In this document: piece after piece, positions 26,183-34,740 of the stretch | Layout of the letters: each line of letters opens with the position of its first letter | How positions within the stretch are numbered: the first letter of the stretch is position 1 | Assembly (NCBI GenBank): GCA_965218495.1 | Contig: OZ244626.1 | Location: 2,170,001-2,234,000, forward strand | Direction of reading: 5' to 3' | DNA: 64,000 nt | Source: G965218495 sp965218495 | GTDB taxonomy: Bacteria; Bacteroidota; Rhodothermia; Rhodothermales; Bin80 | Notes under the pieces: generated by a model | Database searches by the model: none | Told to the model about the DNA's origin: nothing | The model's input: the letters and a program-made list of their open reading frames with translations, nothing else | Position numbers and translations under genes: made by a program

Positions 26183-26854
26183 ATGTTGCATTTGCATCAG
26201 TCCACAACGACTCACCGCGATAACAGACTTGAACGGTCCAGCTTTGGCGAGCCCTTCAATTTGAAAAGCATCGTTCAACACGCCGACCAACCCGTTCCTG
26301 TCGTATCGGAGCATCGAACGGACGCCTTGACTTCAATTGTATGCGATTCCGGTGCAGCGGTGACAACCATGCCCGCTTCGCCTGGTCTTGAGAAGTACGA
26401 AGAATTGTTATTCGCAATACTGAGTTCGCGGCAACCACGGCGGCCAGCTGTAACTCTTCTCTCACTACCGGAGTGGAACGGAAATCTTCTTAACATCGAC
26501 GGTACACAGGCATGGCGGTCGGCTCCAACTCTGCACCCACTACAGGAGTGGGAAGGATACGTCCTTGAGATTGTCGACAAACAATTCGTAGCACGGTTGG
26601 TTGACCTGACGGCTGGCTCGACGCATGAAGAAGAAGAAGCGGTCATTCCTTTAGCAGAACTCTCAGATGAAGATGCTGCCAAGATTTGTCGGGGTAGCAT
26701 TTTTCGCTGGGTGATCGGCTACGAGCGCAGTGCGATGGGAACAAAGAAACGAGTGTCTCAAATCGTGTTTCGCGATCTTCCCGCGATTTCCAAGGCCGAT
26801 TTGCAAGCTGGTGAGCAGTGGGCGCATGAAGCGATCCGATCGCTCGGTTTGTGA
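26183..26854 (+). CDS. Unrecognised protein, second gene of MBL-associated operon
   Basis: A 223-residue soluble protein with no signal, membrane segment or known motif that I can identify. Two parts are visible: an N-terminal half of about 90 residues with a helix (PGLEKYEELLFAILSS) and a C-terminal beta-rich half (WEGYVLEIVDKQFVARLVDLT.. EEEEAVIPLAEL.. IFRWVIGYERSAMGTKKRVSQIVF). The latter could be a small beta-barrel, OB- or SH3-like, with the acidic stretch HEEEEAV in a loop. Start ATG 26183 lies 3 bases after the first gene. The stop overlaps the start of the third gene as GTGA, a coupling signal. Function unknown; its place suggests it works with its two neighbours. Confidence 0.7.
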   Translation: MLHLHQSTTTHRDNRLERSSFGEPFNLKSIVQHADQPVPVVSEHRTDALTSIVCDSGAAVTTMPASPGLEKYEELLFAILSSRQPRRPAVTLLSLPEWNGNLLNIDGTQAWRSAPTLHPLQEWEGYVLEIVDKQFVARLVDLTAGSTHEEEEAVIPLAELSDEDAAKICRGSIFRWVIGYERSAMGTKKRVSQIVFRDLPAISKADLQAGEQWAHEAIRSLGL

Positions 26855-27930
26855 GGCAAGCGGAACAGCCACCGGGAAGAAGGGAGTTCGAACTTACACT
26901 TCTCGGTCCGGGTTACGGTGAGAGCATAGTACTTCATATTGGTGACGGTGCCTGGATCCTAGTTGATTCCTGCGTCGATACGGACGGAATACCGCGCGCG
27001 CTTCGATACCTGGAGAGCATTGACGTCAATCCGGCTAAGTCTGTTGCTCTAGTTGTGGCAACCCACTGGCACGACGACCACATTCGCGGGATTGCCAAAC
27101 TGGTCGAAGTTTGTCATCAGGCCACTTTCTGTTGCGCAAGCGTGTTCTGCCGGGAAGAGATCCTTGTCGCGGCCTATGCGCTGGAAGACCGCGGCTTTTC
27201 CGGTGGTGGTTCTGGGCTGCGGGAGCTTTATCACGTAATTACGCAACTCAAGCACGCATCGTCGCAGCCGACCTTTGCTTTTGCCGACCGCCGAATTTTT
27301 CTTCGTGGTGCGTGTGAGATCTGGTCGCTTTCTCCCAGCGATTCAAGCTATCTCAAGTTCTTGCAAACTATTGGCGGCCTATTACCCAGCGAGGGCGATA
27401 GTCCGACACGAATTCCAAGCCAGTCTCCCAACGAGGTATCCGTCGTACTCTGGGTAAAGATCAATGACATCGCGGTACTACTTGGTTCTGACTTGGAGAA
27501 GCGTGGCTGGGCGCAAATATTACAGCGCACGACTCGCCCGCCTGGCAAGGCTTCGGCGTTCAAGGTCCCGCACCACGGATCGAAGAATGCCCACGAACCT
27601 GGCGTGTGGGAGCAAATGCTAGATGCTGATCCCTTCGCAGTATTAACACCCTGGCATAGGGGCAATCGGAAATTGCCTAGTCAACAAGATGCACAGCGTA
27701 TCCTATCGTGCACGACGAACGCCTACGCAACCGCAAACTCCTCCACCCGGCGCGCTATGAAGAGGGGAAACATGATCAAACGAACCATCCGAGAATCCGG
27801 CATTGAGCTTCGCAAGCTTGCGATGGCACCTGGCATCGTTCGATTTCGACACCCACTCGAGTCGCAAACGAATTGGAAAGTCGAGACGTTTGGAGCAGCA
27901 TGTCATCTCGAGGACTTTGCCAGACAATAG
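26851..27930 (+). CDS. ComEC-like metallo-beta-lactamase-fold hydrolase
   Basis: A stand-alone metallo-beta-lactamase domain of the ComEC/Rec2 type without the ComEC membrane channel. Residues 10-50 give the first strands (FELTLLGPGYGESIVLHIGDGAWILVDS). The metal motif is THWHDDHIRG (HxHxDH form), followed by AVLLGSDLE with the bridging Asp and KVPHHGSKNAHEP with the last His; all expected ligands are present, so it should be catalytically active. Relatives act on nucleic acids or nucleotides, and many occur in mobile or defence operons (family knowledge). The GTG start overlaps the previous stop by 4 bases. The C-terminus beyond residue 280 is unassigned. The substrate is unknown. Confidence 0.82.
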   Translation: MRQAEQPPGRREFELTLLGPGYGESIVLHIGDGAWILVDSCVDTDGIPRALRYLESIDVNPAKSVALVVATHWHDDHIRGIAKLVEVCHQATFCCASVFCREEILVAAYALEDRGFSGGGSGLRELYHVITQLKHASSQPTFAFADRRIFLRGACEIWSLSPSDSSYLKFLQTIGGLLPSEGDSPTRIPSQSPNEVSVVLWVKINDIAVLLGSDLEKRGWAQILQRTTRPPGKASAFKVPHHGSKNAHEPGVWEQMLDADPFAVLTPWHRGNRKLPSQQDAQRILSCTTNAYATANSSTRRAMKRGNMIKRTIRESGIELRKLAMAPGIVRFRHPLESQTNWKVETFGAACHLEDFARQ

Positions 27931-28146
27931 CCAAGCACCGCAACACGCGGATATGAAGGACCGGCGCCCGACACTCGCCTGATCGAGTGGCAGCTGCCGA
28001 TGCGGCGCTTGGCATCGAGATTGCGGTGGCCGCTACAAATCGGAGCGACAGTCTATTGGCGGTATTCGTACCCGCCACAGGAAAGCGCCTTTTCACGTCG
28101 CACTGGGAATTCAAGGTAGGGCTATTAGCGGCCCTCATAAGAGGTC

Positions 28147-29661
28147 TCAGTCGACATCACCCATCAGCTTCTTGATGGGCTTAAACACCACCAGAGCTAC
28201 TACGCCCGCCGCGCCGATAATCATCGCCACGGTACCGAATACGGCGGCCGGCGCGAGCGATTCCAGGCGCCCCGCCACCAGACCGGCAAAGAGGTTGCCT
28301 AATGCCGTGCCAATGAACCAGACCCCCATCATCTGGCCTACACGCGAAGCTGGCGCAAGCTTTGTGACGGACGAAAGGCCCACCGGGCTGAGGCACAGCT
28401 CCCCAACCGTATGCAGGAAATACATCACGACTAGCCATACCGGGGACACTAGATTGGTTTCGCTGGCATTGGCGGCGCCCCAAGCGATGACAAAAAAGCC
28501 AGCTGACAACCCCAAGAGGCCCAACCCGAACTTGACGGGAATGGACGGGTTGCGTTGAATCTTGGCCAGAAACACCCAGATCGCCCCGAAAACAGGAGCC
28601 AAGATGATGATGAAGGTCGAATTGATTGACTGGAGGACGCTGGCTGGCACAATGAATCCGGATACACTGCGGTTGGTGAAGTCCCGCGCAAAGATGTTCA
28701 GCGACGACCCCGCTTGCTCAAAGCCGGACCAAAAAATTGCCGACAGTATAAAGAGCCAGAAGATGACACCAAGGCGCCGTTTCTCCAAGGTCGTGTGCTT
28801 CGTAAATCCCAGAAGGTAGACGAAGTATGCTACGGCCATACCGATCACAGCCAGTCCCACAAACTCCGCTACGCGCGACAGCTCGAGTTCCATCACAGAC
28901 AAGAGAAGCCAACCCGCTGCGACCAGTACCACCAGAATTCCCGCCGCAATAGTGTAGGTGGTCTGCGCCTTCTTTTTCAGGAGCTCCGGAGGCGGCGCAT
29001 TTCGCAAGAGGCCGGCCGTGCCAAGGTGCTTTTCGCCAAGCCTGTACTGAACAAGGCCCAGCACCATGCCGATGCCAGCCAGCGAGAATCCCCAGTGCCA
29101 GTTGTAACCCTCGCCAAGGCCGCCAGCCAGGATCGGGCCCAAAAAAGCGCCCAGGTTGATACCGGTGTAAAACACCGAAAAGCCCGCATCGCGACGTGCC
29201 CCGCCCTCCGGGTACAATTCGCCAACCATGGTGCTGACATTGGGCTTGAGCAGACCCGTCCCAACGATGATGAAGAAGAGGCCAAGAAAAAAGCACAACT
29301 CATCTGGCAGGCCTACTACTGGTCCCGCCATCGTGAAGTGGCCTAAGGCTATCACGCAGCCGCCCACAAATACCGCCTTTCGCTGCCCCCAGATGTTGTC
29401 CGCCAGCCAGCCGCCCGGCAAAGCCAGCACGTATACAAAAAAGGTGTACAACCCGTAGATCGCCGTCGCCGTGACAATGTCGAAGTCCAAGCCCGGATTC
29501 GCATCTACGGTTTCAGTCGTCATGAACAGCACCAGTAACGCTCGCATGCCGTAGTAGCTGAACCGCTCCCACATCTCCGTGAAGAACAGCGTACCCAGCC
29601 CGCGGGGGTGCCCAAACCACGTATCGCCGCGAGCAGGTTGCGGGGTTAGTGCGTCATTCAT
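28147..29661 (-). CDS. POT-family proton-coupled oligopeptide transporter
   Basis: Major-facilitator transporter of the POT/PTR family, importing di- and tripeptides with protons. The diagnostic ExxERFxYYG motif is present in FFTEMWERFSYYGMRALLVLF at the first helix, with FSVFYTGINLGAFLGPILAG as the PTR2 signature further on. About 14 hydrophobic segments fill 504 residues, as in bacterial POT proteins. The open frame extends to 29871, but ATG 29661 (or 29676) gives the family start and leaves about 150 bases for divergent promoters with aspS. The gap to the MBL operon (27931-28146) holds no gene I can support. Confidence 0.9.
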   Translation of the reverse strand: MNDALTPQPARGDTWFGHPRGLGTLFFTEMWERFSYYGMRALLVLFMTTETVDANPGLDFDIVTATAIYGLYTFFVYVLALPGGWLADNIWGQRKAVFVGGCVIALGHFTMAGPVVGLPDELCFFLGLFFIIVGTGLLKPNVSTMVGELYPEGGARRDAGFSVFYTGINLGAFLGPILAGGLGEGYNWHWGFSLAGIGMVLGLVQYRLGEKHLGTAGLLRNAPPPELLKKKAQTTYTIAAGILVVLVAAGWLLLSVMELELSRVAEFVGLAVIGMAVAYFVYLLGFTKHTTLEKRRLGVIFWLFILSAIFWSGFEQAGSSLNIFARDFTNRSVSGFIVPASVLQSINSTFIIILAPVFGAIWVFLAKIQRNPSIPVKFGLGLLGLSAGFFVIAWGAANASETNLVSPVWLVVMYFLHTVGELCLSPVGLSSVTKLAPASRVGQMMGVWFIGTALGNLFAGLVAGRLESLAPAAVFGTVAMIIGAAGVVALVVFKPIKKLMGDVD

Positions 29662-29813
29662 GCTTCGATTCTCCATTTGATGTGCGTCCAAGATAGCTAA
29701 TCTGTTTAGGCAGTTTACCAGAGAATTCGGAATACTCTTGAAACACGACGCACAACCCTTACCGTTCAAGCCGATACAAGCGTGCATTCTGAGTCCAACA
29801 ACCATAACGCTAT

Positions 29814-31667
29814 TTGCCTGACTTGACTGCTGCATTGACTGGACGCTCGGCACTTGAATGCGCCGGGACACATGAGTTGCGCACGCATACGTGCGGATCC
29901 CTTGTCGCTGAAGATATTGGCCGCGATGTCATCCTGAAGGGATGGGTCGATACACGCCGCGACCTGGGCGGCGTAATCTTTATTGATGTGCGCGACCGGT
30001 ACGGGCTCACGCAGATCGTGTTTTCTCCGCAGGACCACGCGCAAAGCCATGAGGCAGCGGACGGGCTCCGTAGCGAGTATGTGATCAGCGTGAAGGGCCG
30101 CGTTAGACGACGCTCCCAAGAGACCGTCAACGACAAGCTGCCCACGGGACATCTGGAAGTCCGAGTTCACGACTTGGTGATCCTGGCTACTTCGGCCCCG
30201 CTACCCTTTACGGTTTCGGGGCACGCCCAGAAGAGTCAGCTTGCCAATGAAGAAATTCGGCTACGCTACCGGTACCTCGACCTTAGACGTCCAGCAATGC
30301 AGGCGCGCCTTCTGGTACGTCACCGCGCGTATCAGGTGATCCACCGGTACTTTGATCGGCACGACTTTGTCGAAGTCGAAACGCCGGTACTCATGAAATC
30401 GACACCGGAAGGAGCCCGAGACTATCTCGTGCCCAGTCGTGTGCACCCGGGCAAGTTCTATGCACTGCCACAGAGTCCACAAACTTATAAGCAGTTGCTG
30501 ATGGTCGCAGGCCTGGACCGATATGTACAGATCGTCAAGTGCTTTAGAGACGAAGACTTGCGGGCAGATCGACAGCCGGAGTTTACGCAGATTGATTTCG
30601 AGATCAGTTTCGCTACCGAAGCCCAAGTACAGACGCTTACTGAAGGGCTCATGTGCGCCCTCTGGCAAGAAGTTCTAGGCGCCTCGCTGCATGCGCCGTT
30701 TAGGCGCATAACGCATGCTGACGCGCTGCGACGCTATGGCTCTGACAAGCCAGACCTGCGTTTTGGCTTGGAGCTCGTGGACCTCAGTGCCGCCTTTCAA
30801 GGGTCAGGCTTCCGCGTATTTGATGCCGCCCTGGCCGACCAGGGTGCAGTCATGGGCCTAGTTGCACCGAGCATGGGGGAGCGCGGCCGAGGATATATGG
30901 ACAAGCTCGACAAGGTGGTCGTACGCAGGCGCATTGGCGCGGGGGGGCTGATCTATGTGCGCCTGCCCGCAAGCGGTACGGCACCCACATGCTCTGTCAA
31001 GGTGAACGTGCTTCCGCGTTCATTCGTGGACGAGGCGGTTCGGCATAGCGGCGCCCGGGCTGGCGACCTGCTGCTCATCCTGTGCGGCACCACGCCGAAG
31101 GTTTACGAGCAGATGGGCGCGCTGCGCCTTCATATGGCCGGTGAGCTGGGCCTCTTGGAGGGCACATCAGACTGGATATTTGCGTGGATCACGGATTTCC
31201 CGCTTCTGGAGTGGAATGTAGATGAGAAACGGTACACCGCCGTGCACCACCCGTTCACCTCGCCCCACCCCGACGACATGGACGTGCTGTTCGAAAATCC
31301 GGGAAAAGTCCGGGCCCGAGCCTATGATCTGGTGCTTAACGGGCATGAGATCGGCGGAGGTTCCATCCGGATTCATGACACTCGGCTGCAGGAGCACATG
31401 TTCAGTCTCCTGGGCATAGACGAAGAAGAAGCCAAATACCGGTTCGGGTACCTGCTTGATGCGCTCCGCTATGGCGCGCCGCCGCATGGCGGCATCGCCC
31501 TGGGCTTGGACCGCATCGTTATGCTGATGACCGGCACCGACTCACTGCGGGAGGTAATAGCGTTTCCGAAGACGCAGAGCGCGCAGGAGCCCATGTCCAA
31601 CTCGCCGTCCACAGTGGAGGCTGCCAGCCTGGACGAGCTGCACATTTCGCTTAGGGTGCCGGAATAG
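29814..31667 (+). CDS. aspS: Aspartyl-tRNA synthetase
   Basis: Class II aminoacyl-tRNA synthetase charging tRNA-Asp (or Asp and Asn if non-discriminating). The anticodon-binding OB fold begins at ELRTHTCGSLVAEDIGRDVILKGWVDTRRDLGG. Catalytic motif 2 is KCFRDEDLRADRQPEFTQID and motif 3 is GGIALGLDRIVMLMTG. The bacterial GAD insertion fills the region between them, giving the expected total of roughly 600 residues. The frame opens at TTG 29814, but the family start is close to the TTG at 29877 (before RTHTCG), so the first 21 residues are doubtful. The pyrophosphatase-like gene follows 4 bases later, which is functionally sensible because charging releases pyrophosphate. Confidence 0.93.
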   Translation: MPDLTAALTGRSALECAGTHELRTHTCGSLVAEDIGRDVILKGWVDTRRDLGGVIFIDVRDRYGLTQIVFSPQDHAQSHEAADGLRSEYVISVKGRVRRRSQETVNDKLPTGHLEVRVHDLVILATSAPLPFTVSGHAQKSQLANEEIRLRYRYLDLRRPAMQARLLVRHRAYQVIHRYFDRHDFVEVETPVLMKSTPEGARDYLVPSRVHPGKFYALPQSPQTYKQLLMVAGLDRYVQIVKCFRDEDLRADRQPEFTQIDFEISFATEAQVQTLTEGLMCALWQEVLGASLHAPFRRITHADALRRYGSDKPDLRFGLELVDLSAAFQGSGFRVFDAALADQGAVMGLVAPSMGERGRGYMDKLDKVVVRRRIGAGGLIYVRLPASGTAPTCSVKVNVLPRSFVDEAVRHSGARAGDLLLILCGTTPKVYEQMGALRLHMAGELGLLEGTSDWIFAWITDFPLLEWNVDEKRYTAVHHPFTSPHPDDMDVLFENPGKVRARAYDLVLNGHEIGGGSIRIHDTRLQEHMFSLLGIDEEEAKYRFGYLLDALRYGAPPHGGIALGLDRIVMLMTGTDSLREVIAFPKTQSAQEPMSNSPSTVEAASLDELHISLRVPE

Positions 31668-31671
31668 CCTC

Positions 31672-32073
31672 ATGGCACTGGTCGAAAAAGTACACGAGCA
31701 ATTCCGGTGGAACGCTTGGGAGCAGCTGATTACGCAGAATGGATTTACCATTGACCGGCCAATCCACACGGCTCACCCTGTGTGGCAGGATATCGTTTAT
31801 CCTATGGACTACGGGTATGTTAACGGCACAGTCAGCTCCGACGGTGAGGGCGTGGACCTATTCGTCGGGACCGTCCCACTTGGGCTTGTAGGCCTAATCA
31901 TGACGCGCGATCATCGCAAGGGGGACCGTGAAATCAAGCTCCTATTCAACTGCACGCCGCCGGAGATTTATCTTGCCCACGGATTCATCAACTTTGACCG
32001 CACACGAATGGAAGGCACCCTCATTCTGCGCCAGACCATGCGTTCCTTGTGGGAAGTTGTTGGAGTATACTGA
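31672..32073 (+). CDS. Inorganic pyrophosphatase-like protein, divergent active site
   Basis: A short (133 residue) member of the soluble inorganic pyrophosphatase superfamily. Residues 40-70 read WQDIVYPMDYGYVNGTVSSDGEGVDLFVG, matching the YPxNYG and D-[SGDN]-D-[PE]-x-D region of PPases, but the second Asp of the signature is replaced by Glu (D-G-E-G-V-D). It is shorter than E. coli Ppa (about 175 residues). It may hydrolyse pyrophosphate or a related phosphoanhydride. It starts 4 bases after aspS and ends about 95 bases before tRNA-Lys, so it belongs to a translation-related neighbourhood. Activity cannot be judged from sequence. Confidence 0.65.
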   Translation: MALVEKVHEQFRWNAWEQLITQNGFTIDRPIHTAHPVWQDIVYPMDYGYVNGTVSSDGEGVDLFVGTVPLGLVGLIMTRDHRKGDREIKLLFNCTPPEIYLAHGFINFDRTRMEGTLILRQTMRSLWEVVGVY

Positions 32074-32168
32074 ACTTCAGTGCGAACCCCGCAGCCTTGC
32101 GAGCGTAAAACTACACTGCATCGCCACGTGCGCCTTTTGCCCAACGCGCTGCAGTTCTATGACATTCT

Positions 32169-32596
32169 GATCCCATAGCTCAGTTGGTAGAGCATCTGAC
32201 TTCAACATGGAGCCTTGTGCAGGAAACTGCGCAAGTGGAGGCTGCTGTATGCTGGGACGCCCTAAAGCCTGTACTACGCCGTCACGCGTGAAAACGTCCA
32301 GGATAGATGGGTAATCAGCAGGCAATCCTGGAGGGATGGTCGGCAAGGCGCCTTAGGTCGTGACAACTGAAGGTACCTCGATTGCCCGGCCCTCCGGCGG
32401 GTCACGTACCCGCTTTTTGCGGCGATTAACGGCCGCAGAGCCCGGGAGAGCCCTCAGAGGCCATACGCAGCCCACCCTCCTCGCCTTGCGCGACGGGTGA
32501 AGAGATGGTCCAGGCTACAACGCCACCATGGCGGCCGGTGAAAGCCGGTGTGGTAGGTTAATCAGAGGGTCCCAGGTTCGAGCCCTGGTGGGATCA
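32169..32596 (+). tRNA. tRNA-Lys(UUU) interrupted by a group I intron
   Basis: Two exons (32169-32202 and 32558-32596) join to a 73-nt tRNA with every stem paired: acceptor gatccca/tgggatc, D stem gctc/gagc, anticodon stem tctga/tcaga, T stem ccagg/cctgg with loop ttcgagc. The discriminator is A73 and no CCA is encoded. The spliced anticodon loop is CTTTTAA, giving anticodon UUU, and U35, U36 and A73 are known lysine identity elements. An alternative splice after U33 would give GUU (Asn), but P1 pairing puts the obligatory G-U wobble at U34, and Asn tRNAs usually carry G73. A gene-search tool that ignores introns would miss this tRNA. Confidence 0.92.
32203..32557 (+). ncRNA. Group I self-splicing intron in tRNA-Lys anticodon loop
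   Basis: A 355-nt intron between tRNA positions 34 and 35. The 5' exon ends in U and the intron ends in G, as group I introns require. P1: exon CTT plus intron C pairs with ggag (32208-32211), placing U34 opposite G. P2: cttgtgcag (32214) / ctgcgcaag (32227) closed by GAAA. P7: ggccat (32459-32464) with atggtc (32505-32510), inside R-like tcagaggccatacg and S-like gaagagatggtccag elements, a compensatory variant of the usual gacta/tagtc. P9: ccggt/gccgg with a GAAA loop (32535-32548). The P2 and P9 tetraloops and overall order resemble the Azoarcus tRNA-Ile intron (IC3-like). No homing endonuclease ORF is present. Confidence 0.9.
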
Positions 32597-32628
32597 CGTC
32601 GGCGCCAACGTGCGTCACGCACCCCTTT

Positions 32629-32712
32629 GCCCGGGTGGCGGAATAGGTAGACGCGCTGTCTTGAGGGGGCAGTGCCCACATGGGCGTGCTGGTTCGACTC
32701 CAGTCCCGGGCA
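32629..32712 (+). tRNA. tRNA-Leu(GAG)
   Basis: Acceptor stem gcccggg/cccgggc, long class II variable arm (gtgcccacatgggcgt), T loop ttcgact and discriminator A at 32712. The anticodon stem ctgtc/ggcag encloses ttgaggg, giving anticodon GAG. CC follows but the next base is G, so the CCA end is not fully encoded. It lies 32 bases after tRNA-Lys, probably on the same transcript. Confidence 0.93.
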
Positions 32713-32761
32713 CCGGTTTTTGCCAGCTCTATTCGCAGGAATCAGGCTTTGATTTGCCGGC

Positions 32762-33949
32762 ATGGCTCGCCGTCATTGCGTACTTACAGCATTTGCACTC
32801 TTTTTCCCGGCTGCGCTCGCCTTCGCGCAGACGCCATGGCCTGGAGAATCATGGCCTACCGCTGCGCCTGAATCCCGCGGCCTGTCGCCCGCTCCACTTG
32901 ATGCCCTTGACGCCACCATTCAACAGGGTCTCTACGGCAATGTTGACCGCATGGTAGTGGTGAAAGATGGCTACCTCGTCCTCAGCAAGCGATATGTGCA
33001 GGACTATACGGTGATTAGTGCCGGCTACCAAGGCGCGCTTGGTTGCGGCTATAAGACCTGCGAAGCGGGCGAAGAGGACGCCCCCTTCAACTACTACCAT
33101 CCGAATACGCACCCCTACTTCCAGGGGCGGGACGTGCACACGCTGCAGTCCGTGACCAAGTCGGTGGCTGCGACCGTAGTGGGCGCCGCACTGGCTAACG
33201 GGGACCTCGATAGCCTTGCATCACCACTCCTTTCCTTTTTCACGGCATACGATACACGCAAGGTCGATCCACGGCTGCAACTCGCAACGCTGGAAGATCT
33301 ATTGACCATGCGAACGGGAATTGAGTGGCACGAACAAGACCGGCCGCTGGATGAATCCAATACAACGCTGCAGCTTGAACACAGTGAAGACTGGATCCAA
33401 TTCACCTTGGATCAGCCCTCCGATGCAGCGCCCGGACAAAAATGGGTCTACAACAGCGGCGGCAGCCACCTGATGTCAGGCGTCATCCTGGATGCCACCG
33501 GCGTGACCATTGACACCTATGCCGAGGAGCACGTTTTCGGGCCACTGGGCGTCCCTGACTACCACTGGAAGAAAACCCCGCAGGGCTTGCCCGACACGGA
33601 AGGCGGGCTATACTTGGAAGCCGAGCAGCTTGCGAAGATCGGGTACCTTTATCTGCGCGGAGGCAGGTGGAACGACCAGCGCATCCTCGACAAATCATTT
33701 GTAGAGCAGGCTACCGCCCGCCAGGTGGATCAGGTTAACCGATTAGGATGGGGCTACGGCTACCAGTGGTGGCGACTGGATCGCGACAGTGCCACAATCT
33801 GGGCCGGACTGGGCTTCGGCGGTCAATACCTGTTTGTCTTTCCCGAGCACGACCTAATTGGGGTCATCAACAGCTGGAACATTTTCGGCGAGCGCGTTCA
33901 AAACGTGCTCCCTGCTTTCATTGATGCCCTTTTTGCTGCTACGATTTGA
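32762..33949 (+). CDS. Secreted serine hydrolase, beta-lactamase/class C family
   Basis: Penicillin-binding-like serine hydrolase of the class C beta-lactamase family. A signal peptide (RRHCVLTAFALFFPAALAFAQ) sends it to the periplasm. The SxxK nucleophile motif is SVTKS within HTLQSVTKSVAATVVGAAL, the second motif is YNS within KWVYNSGGSHLMSG, and the C-terminal region WAGLGFGGQYLFVFPEHDL holds the family's last strand. The 395-residue length is usual. Such proteins include esterases, peptidases and amidases rather than resistance enzymes; the natural substrate is not predictable. It begins 50 bases after tRNA-Leu and converges with a lipoprotein gene. Confidence 0.88.
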   Translation: MARRHCVLTAFALFFPAALAFAQTPWPGESWPTAAPESRGLSPAPLDALDATIQQGLYGNVDRMVVVKDGYLVLSKRYVQDYTVISAGYQGALGCGYKTCEAGEEDAPFNYYHPNTHPYFQGRDVHTLQSVTKSVAATVVGAALANGDLDSLASPLLSFFTAYDTRKVDPRLQLATLEDLLTMRTGIEWHEQDRPLDESNTTLQLEHSEDWIQFTLDQPSDAAPGQKWVYNSGGSHLMSGVILDATGVTIDTYAEEHVFGPLGVPDYHWKKTPQGLPDTEGGLYLEAEQLAKIGYLYLRGGRWNDQRILDKSFVEQATARQVDQVNRLGWGYGYQWWRLDRDSATIWAGLGFGGQYLFVFPEHDLIGVINSWNIFGERVQNVLPAFIDALFAATI

Positions 33950-34097
33950 AGGCTGCGCTGCCTAGCATGCTGCCCCGCAGTCAGTATCAGATTCGTTTAT
34001 TCCCCACCTGGGCCCACTATTGCGACGACTCTGGGAGGCACGTTCGGGTGAGAGCTCCACGACCGGCATCGTTGTGCGCAGAATGCTGACGCAATTC

Positions 34098-34116
34098 CCC
34101 ACGCAGCTAGCGTGGG
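34098..34116. terminator. Hairpin between convergent genes
   Basis: cccacgc and gcgtggg form a 7-bp perfect stem around a 5-base loop, placed between the convergent serine hydrolase and lipoprotein genes. There is no long T-tract, so it is only a candidate bidirectional terminator. Confidence 0.4.
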
Positions 34117-34136
34117 CGATTCTGTTGCGTAGACTC

Positions 34137-34736
34137 CTAGCATGAAAACCAAAGGAGTTTGCGCTTGACGACCCGGTAAGCGGGTTGGTACGCTGAGCGA
34201 TAGCGCTGCGAGTGGTGCACGGGCGCATGGCCTTCAGCCGCACGCGCCGCAAAGTAGGCCTGCATCTCCTCCACCGAGTACGGCAGCTTGCCTGCGGCCG
34301 CCGCGGATTCCGCATAGCCCCAGAAGCGCTCCAGCCGAGCCACAGAGCCCTCGTGGGTGTAGGCGGTCTTCACAAAGGCGCTGGCTAACGCCTTCGGGTC
34401 CTCACCCGTCTGGTTGAATGCCCCCAAATTGATGCGAACAAGTTTTTCCGACGGAGATATGGGGTCGCACAATGGCCCGAGATTCTCACCGCGCAGCAAC
34501 CTGACTTCACTCAGCAGGTACTTGCTAGCCATCTGGCTGTCCACCACAGCGTGCTCGCTAAGCATGGTAGCCTGGTGGACCAGCTTGTAGACATCCTGAA
34601 GCTGCATTATCGGGTAACGCGCGTGCTGCCGCTCAAGGACCTTGACAAAACGCCGCTCTTCAAGCAGGTTGCACCCCGAAACCAGCACCAGGAGAAACGC
34701 CAAAGCCAGAATTCGAGGCAGGGATATCCTTCGCAT
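34137..34736 (-). CDS. Small lipoprotein of unknown function
   Basis: A predicted lipoprotein of about 199 residues. ATG 34736 gives MRRISLPRILALAFLLVLVSGC, a textbook lipobox with Cys at about residue 22; the frame also opens at 34754. The mature part is mostly helical (RRFVKVLERQHARYPIMQLQDVYKLVHQATM) and ends with a basic tail (AYRVVKRKLLWFSC). I do not recognise the family. It starts 4 bases after the citrate synthase stop, so the two are likely co-transcribed, a pairing that could be checked in relatives. Confidence 0.72.
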   Translation of the reverse strand: MRRISLPRILALAFLLVLVSGCNLLEERRFVKVLERQHARYPIMQLQDVYKLVHQATMLSEHAVVDSQMASKYLLSEVRLLRGENLGPLCDPISPSEKLVRINLGAFNQTGEDPKALASAFVKTAYTHEGSVARLERFWGYAESAAAAGKLPYSVEEMQAYFAARAAEGHAPVHHSQRYRSAYQPAYRVVKRKLLWFSC

Positions 34737-34740
34737 GTAG

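Noticed and set aside
27987..28175. 62-residue plus-strand frame after the MBL operon
   Set aside because: It extends into the POT gene on the other strand and has no start signal or motif.
32558..32596. Reading the split tRNA as tRNA-Asn(GUU)
   Set aside because: Splicing after U33 would give GUU, but P1 pairs that U with A rather than G, and the discriminator is A, not the usual G of Asn tRNAs.
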